From Niveispirillum cyanobacteriorum (GTDB taxonomy: Bacteria; Pseudomonadota; Alphaproteobacteria; Azospirillales; Azospirillaceae), in contig NZ_CP025611.1 of assembly GCF_002868735.1 (NCBI RefSeq), forward strand, positions 676,501 to 740,500: 64,000 bases of DNA, in the 5' to 3' direction. A program made the position numbers and the translations under genes. Shown in pieces: positions 62,252-64,000 of this stretch; within the stretch, counting starts at the first letter, position 1; each line of letters begins with the position of its first letter. The notes beneath the pieces are model-generated. The model had not been told where the DNA came from. It searched no databases and saw only the letters and a list, made by a program, of their open reading frames with translations.

Positions 62252-62713
62252 TCAGGTCCAGTCGATACACATCAGAAGCTTGTCCACGCGCCGCCCGTCA
62301 CTGGCGAGCGGCAGGCACAGCCAGTGGAAATTGCGGTAGCTGCGGCTCAGCCACCACAGGTTTTCTTCCCCGCTCAAGGGGCGGGCCTGCCGCCGCACCG
62401 TCTCCAGCCGGCGGAACCAGCCGGCGAATGCGGAACCCAGCAATTCATCATCTAGAACGCGGCCTGTCAGTTCCTGACCAAGCCCTTCCACGATTGCCGT
62501 ACCTGCGAGGCGGCAGCGATACTGACCATTTGTATAGTCAAGGATCAGGATGTAGGGGAGAAGGCCTGGTATATCGCCTGGCTGGATATGTTGACGTCCG
62601 GGTATTACTCCCTCTGCGCCAATCCCAGACCAGTAGTCCTGAAATTCACGGAGCCGGCTTGTTGCCGGTATTGGCGGCGGCATGGGGGGTGATCGCTGCA
62701 ACAATTTGAACAT
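62252..62713 (-). CDS. PAS-domain protein (PAS_5 type)
   Basis: The 153-residue protein has the compact pattern seen in alphaproteobacterial PAS_5 proteins: LREFQDYWSGI, PYILILDYTNGQYRCRLAGT, ELTGRVLDDELLGS and a C-terminal NFHWLCLPLASDGRRVDKLL. No output domain is attached. ATG 62713 with GGAAACAG upstream is preferred to a TTG four codons earlier. It is divergent from the SOS-like region. Confidence 0.82.
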   Translation of the reverse strand: MFKLLQRSPPMPPPIPATSRLREFQDYWSGIGAEGVIPGRQHIQPGDIPGLLPYILILDYTNGQYRCRLAGTAIVEGLGQELTGRVLDDELLGSAFAGWFRRLETVRRQARPLSGEENLWWLSRSYRNFHWLCLPLASDGRRVDKLLMCIDWT

Positions 62714-62742
62714 GGCTGTTTCCAATCCCGTTTGGAGGAACC

Positions 62743-62772
62743 ATGACCCTGTTCCACCCCCTGGGCAACTAA
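62743..62772 (+). CDS. Possible 9-codon leader peptide
   Basis: GGAGGAACC precedes ATG 62743, which opens a frame reading MTLFHPLGN and then TAA. Such a strong site with an immediate stop could be a leader peptide or chance in GC-rich sequence. It lies upstream of the LexA-box region. Confidence 0.25.
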   Translation: MTLFHPLGN

Positions 62773-62824
62773 CCGTAGGGTCAGGAATGGCCCTTTGCCC
62801 GGCAAACTATGCGGGAGGATAGGC

Positions 62825-62905
62825 ATGCGTTCCGGGCATGAGATGGGGGGTCAGGAATGCGAACGAAGTGAGAACAAACCCCTTGATGTTCACATTTTGT
62901 TCTGA
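62825..62905 (+). CDS. Possible 26-residue micro-ORF overlapping the LexA boxes
   Basis: GGGAGGA precedes ATG 62825 by about 6 bases; the frame starts MRSGHEMGG and ends LDVHILF at 62905. It runs through both LexA boxes, so it can only be expressed from a promoter further upstream. Low support. Confidence 0.22.
   Translation: MRSGHEMGGQECERSENKPLDVHILF
62861..62875. promoter_or_regulatory. LexA box 1 (GAAC-N7-GAAC)
   Basis: GAACGAAGTGAGAAC matches the alphaproteobacterial LexA direct repeat, read on the minus strand as GTTC-N7-GTTC. It lies 63 bases before the micro-protein start and 12 bases from box 2 in inverted orientation. Confidence 0.65.
62888..62902. promoter_or_regulatory. LexA box 2 (GTTC-N7-GTTC)
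   Basis: GTTCACATTTTGTTC is an exact match to the alphaproteobacterial LexA consensus. It sits between a TTGATG (62883-62888) and a CATTGT (62906-62911) spaced by 17 bases, a plausible -35/-10 pair, so LexA would block the promoter of the micro-protein at 62939. Confidence 0.72.
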
Positions 62906-62938
62906 CATTGTGGCCTCACGAAAACGAAGGAGGCTCAC

Positions 62939-63037
62939 ATGAACCGCGTTGCTTACGTTCGTGATTTCCTGGCCATCACCGGCTTCTTCGGCACCATGTA
63001 TGCGTGGTTTGTGGTCGGCGCCGCCCTGGGGGCGTGA
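62939..63037 (+). CDS. 32-residue single-helix membrane micro-protein, probably SOS-controlled
   Basis: ATG 62939 follows a near-perfect GAAGGAGG by five bases; the frame reads MNRVAYVRDFLAITG, continues as one hydrophobic helix (residues ~10-32, including FGTMYAWFVV) and ends at TGA 63035. Two LexA boxes lie just upstream. By analogy with the small LexA-controlled division inhibitor SidA of Caulobacter or damage-induced toxins such as TisB, it may act on the membrane after DNA damage. No sequence identity to either is claimed. Confidence 0.7.
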   Translation: MNRVAYVRDFLAITGFFGTMYAWFVVGAALGA

Positions 63038-63046
63038 CGATCCCAT

Positions 63047-63077
63047 CCGGCCCATCACTCATCAATGACGGGGCCGG
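63047..63077. terminator. Inverted repeat between convergent micro-protein and glycosylase genes
   Basis: CCGGCCC (63047-63053) and GGGCCGG (63071-63077) form a 7-bp stem with a long loop, followed by TGTTTCCC. It lies between convergent stops and may terminate both units weakly. Confidence 0.4.
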
Positions 63078-63107
63078 TGTTTCCCAATTAGTTTCCTGGA
63101 TGGCGCC

Positions 63108-63761
63108 TTAGCCGTTCTGATCTATATGCTCCCGCACGGCGGAAAACACCGCCTGGAACATCTCCGTCGTCAGACGCCCGGTGTTCGTGTTGTAGCGGGA
63201 GCAGTGATAGCTGTCGAAAAGTACAACCCTGTCCCGCACGTCATGGCGCGCGCCATGGCCGAAGGCGAAGTGTGCCGGTCGGCGTCCTAATGCGGTCAGC
63301 GTGCTGGCGTGAGAGACGGTGCCCAGCGCCACAATGGCGCGCAGGTTCCCCATGGTGGCGATTTCCTCGGACAGGAAGTTCCGGCAGGTGGCAATCTCCG
63401 CCGGTGTCGGCTTGTTCTCTGGCGGGACGCAGCGGGCGGCATTGGTCAGGCGGGTGTCGATCAGTTGCACACCGTCATCGGGCCGCTTGCCATAGGCACC
63501 GGTGGCAAAGCCGAAACGGATCAGCGTGTCGTACAAAAGATCGCCGGCATAATCGCCCGTGAAGGGACGGCCCGTCTGGTTGGCCCCGTGCAGGCCAGGT
63601 GCCAGACCCACGATCAGCAGCCGCCCATCCAGCGTGCCGAAGGCTGGGACTGGCGCATTGTGGTAGGTGGGGAAGGCGGCGCGGTTACGGGCGCGGAATT
63701 CCGCCAGACGCGGGCACAGGCCGCAATCGCGCCCTGGCACCGACGGCTGTCCACCCGTCAT
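63108..63761 (-). CDS. Uracil-DNA glycosylase family protein (family 4/5-like)
   Basis: The protein has N-terminal cysteines DCGLCPRL, the glycosylase motif LLIVGLAPGLHGANQTGRPFTGD, a region with NAARCVPPENKPTPAE, and the C-terminal active-site SYHCSRYNTNTGR. Cysteines fit the 4Fe-4S uracil glycosylases that excise deaminated bases. The start is ambiguous; MTGGQPS at 63761 is preferred (AAGG upstream), with in-frame ATGs up to 63806. It converges with the SOS-type micro-gene. Confidence 0.87.
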   Translation of the reverse strand: MTGGQPSVPGRDCGLCPRLAEFRARNRAAFPTYHNAPVPAFGTLDGRLLIVGLAPGLHGANQTGRPFTGDYAGDLLYDTLIRFGFATGAYGKRPDDGVQLIDTRLTNAARCVPPENKPTPAEIATCRNFLSEEIATMGNLRAIVALGTVSHASTLTALGRRPAHFAFGHGARHDVRDRVVLFDSYHCSRYNTNTGRLTTEMFQAVFSAVREHIDQNG

Positions 63762-63936
63762 CACCATCGCCTTACCCGCCTGCCGTACCGCCATGACCCG
63801 CCCCATGAACCCTGTTGATTGCCGCTCTGGGGTTATGGGTTGATTGAGGCCGGGTCAAGGGGAACCACGGTTCCATCCCGCCCTGTTCCCCCGCCAATAC
63901 CCGATTTTATGCCGGGCCGCCCTGCGTGCCCGGCTG

Positions 63937-63964
63937 TTGTGTCATGGGGGCGGGTGCCTATAAT
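63937..63964 (+). promoter_or_regulatory. Possible promoter of the next gene, with a perfect TATAAT
   Basis: TATAAT at 63959-63964 is preceded by TTGTGT at 63937-63942 with a 16-base spacer. An ATG follows at 63988. The -35 is weak. Confidence 0.35.
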
Positions 63965-63987
63965 CCGGCGCTTTCCGGAAACGTCGC

Positions 63988-64000
63988 ATGGAACGACAGG
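63988..64000 (+). CDS. Possible first codons of a gene leaving the window
   Basis: ATG 63988 opens a frame starting MERQ and runs off the edge. It follows a candidate promoter by about 18 bases after the expected start point. Only four codons are visible and no ribosome binding site is clear. Confidence 0.25.

Overview
The window is GC-rich, densely coded DNA from a motile alphaproteobacterium, most likely of the Azospirillum/Niveispirillum/Rhodospirillum group. The evidence is a C4-pathway HemA with a Mg-type HemB, a CckA hybrid kinase placed directly after flhB, the DUF6468 and MotE proteins of alphaproteobacterial flagellar operons, an NDUFS4-like complex I accessory protein, a Caulobacter/Xanthomonas-type TonB receptor, and LexA boxes of the alphaproteobacterial direct-repeat type. 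The genus is inferred. I see no insertion sequence, prophage, rRNA or convincing CRISPR array. Two tRNA genes are present.

Layout. 0-10 kb is housekeeping: YheT-type hydrolase, hemB, exoD-like gene, Hpt protein, hemA with a structured upstream region, then a cysteine hydrolase/GlxA-type regulator/class III aminotransferase operon. 9.5-18.3 kb is a flagellar/chemotaxis operon (fliL, fliM, DUF6468, motE, cheZ, two MotB-like genes, a large secreted TPR protein). 18.3-25.7 kb holds rarA, a DUF6250 protein, a class III nucleotide cyclase, gltX, cysS, a small acidic protein and a MoxR ATPase. 25.7-33.4 kb holds divergent flagellar export/basal-body operons: fhlB, an unknown gene, fliO and fliP leftward; flgB, flgC, fliE, fliQ, fliR, flhB and cckA rightward. 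33.4-40 kb is a polyphosphate block (ppk-ppx leftward, sixA and a CYTH/CHAD protein rightward). 40-48.1 kb is a carbohydrate-type locus (Tat-lipoprotein aldose epimerase, TonB receptor, and a divergent 1,270-residue LamG/CARDB protein) with a perfect 17-bp palindrome in the divergent promoter region. 48.2-52.3 kb has an EamA transporter, tRNA-Pro, NDUFS4-like gene, tRNA-Arg with a strong terminator, and a flagellin behind a near-consensus sigma-54 promoter and a long leader. 52.4-58.6 kb is mostly leftward sulfur/amino-acid metabolism (hisI, metC, GNAT, sseA, DUF1801, alaX, cysteine synthase). 58.7-64 kb has a Nudix hydrolase, an alpha/beta hydrolase-OsmC fusion, several small proteins, a lone solute-binding protein, a PAS protein, a probable SOS-controlled micro-protein and a uracil-DNA glycosylase.

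How parts work together. The three flagellar segments supply export apparatus, rod, switch, stator-type and filament components, and sigma-54-like promoters precede flgB and the flagellin (a weaker one precedes fliL). The most novel-looking items are: a 32-residue single-helix protein behind two LexA boxes in inverted arrangement; an 11-bp stem that would hide the ribosome binding site of a 63-residue gene downstream of the OsmC fusion; a degenerate three-copy hairpin repeat upstream of hemA; and the uncharacterised LamG/alpha-alpha-barrel/CARDB protein with its divergent TonB receptor.
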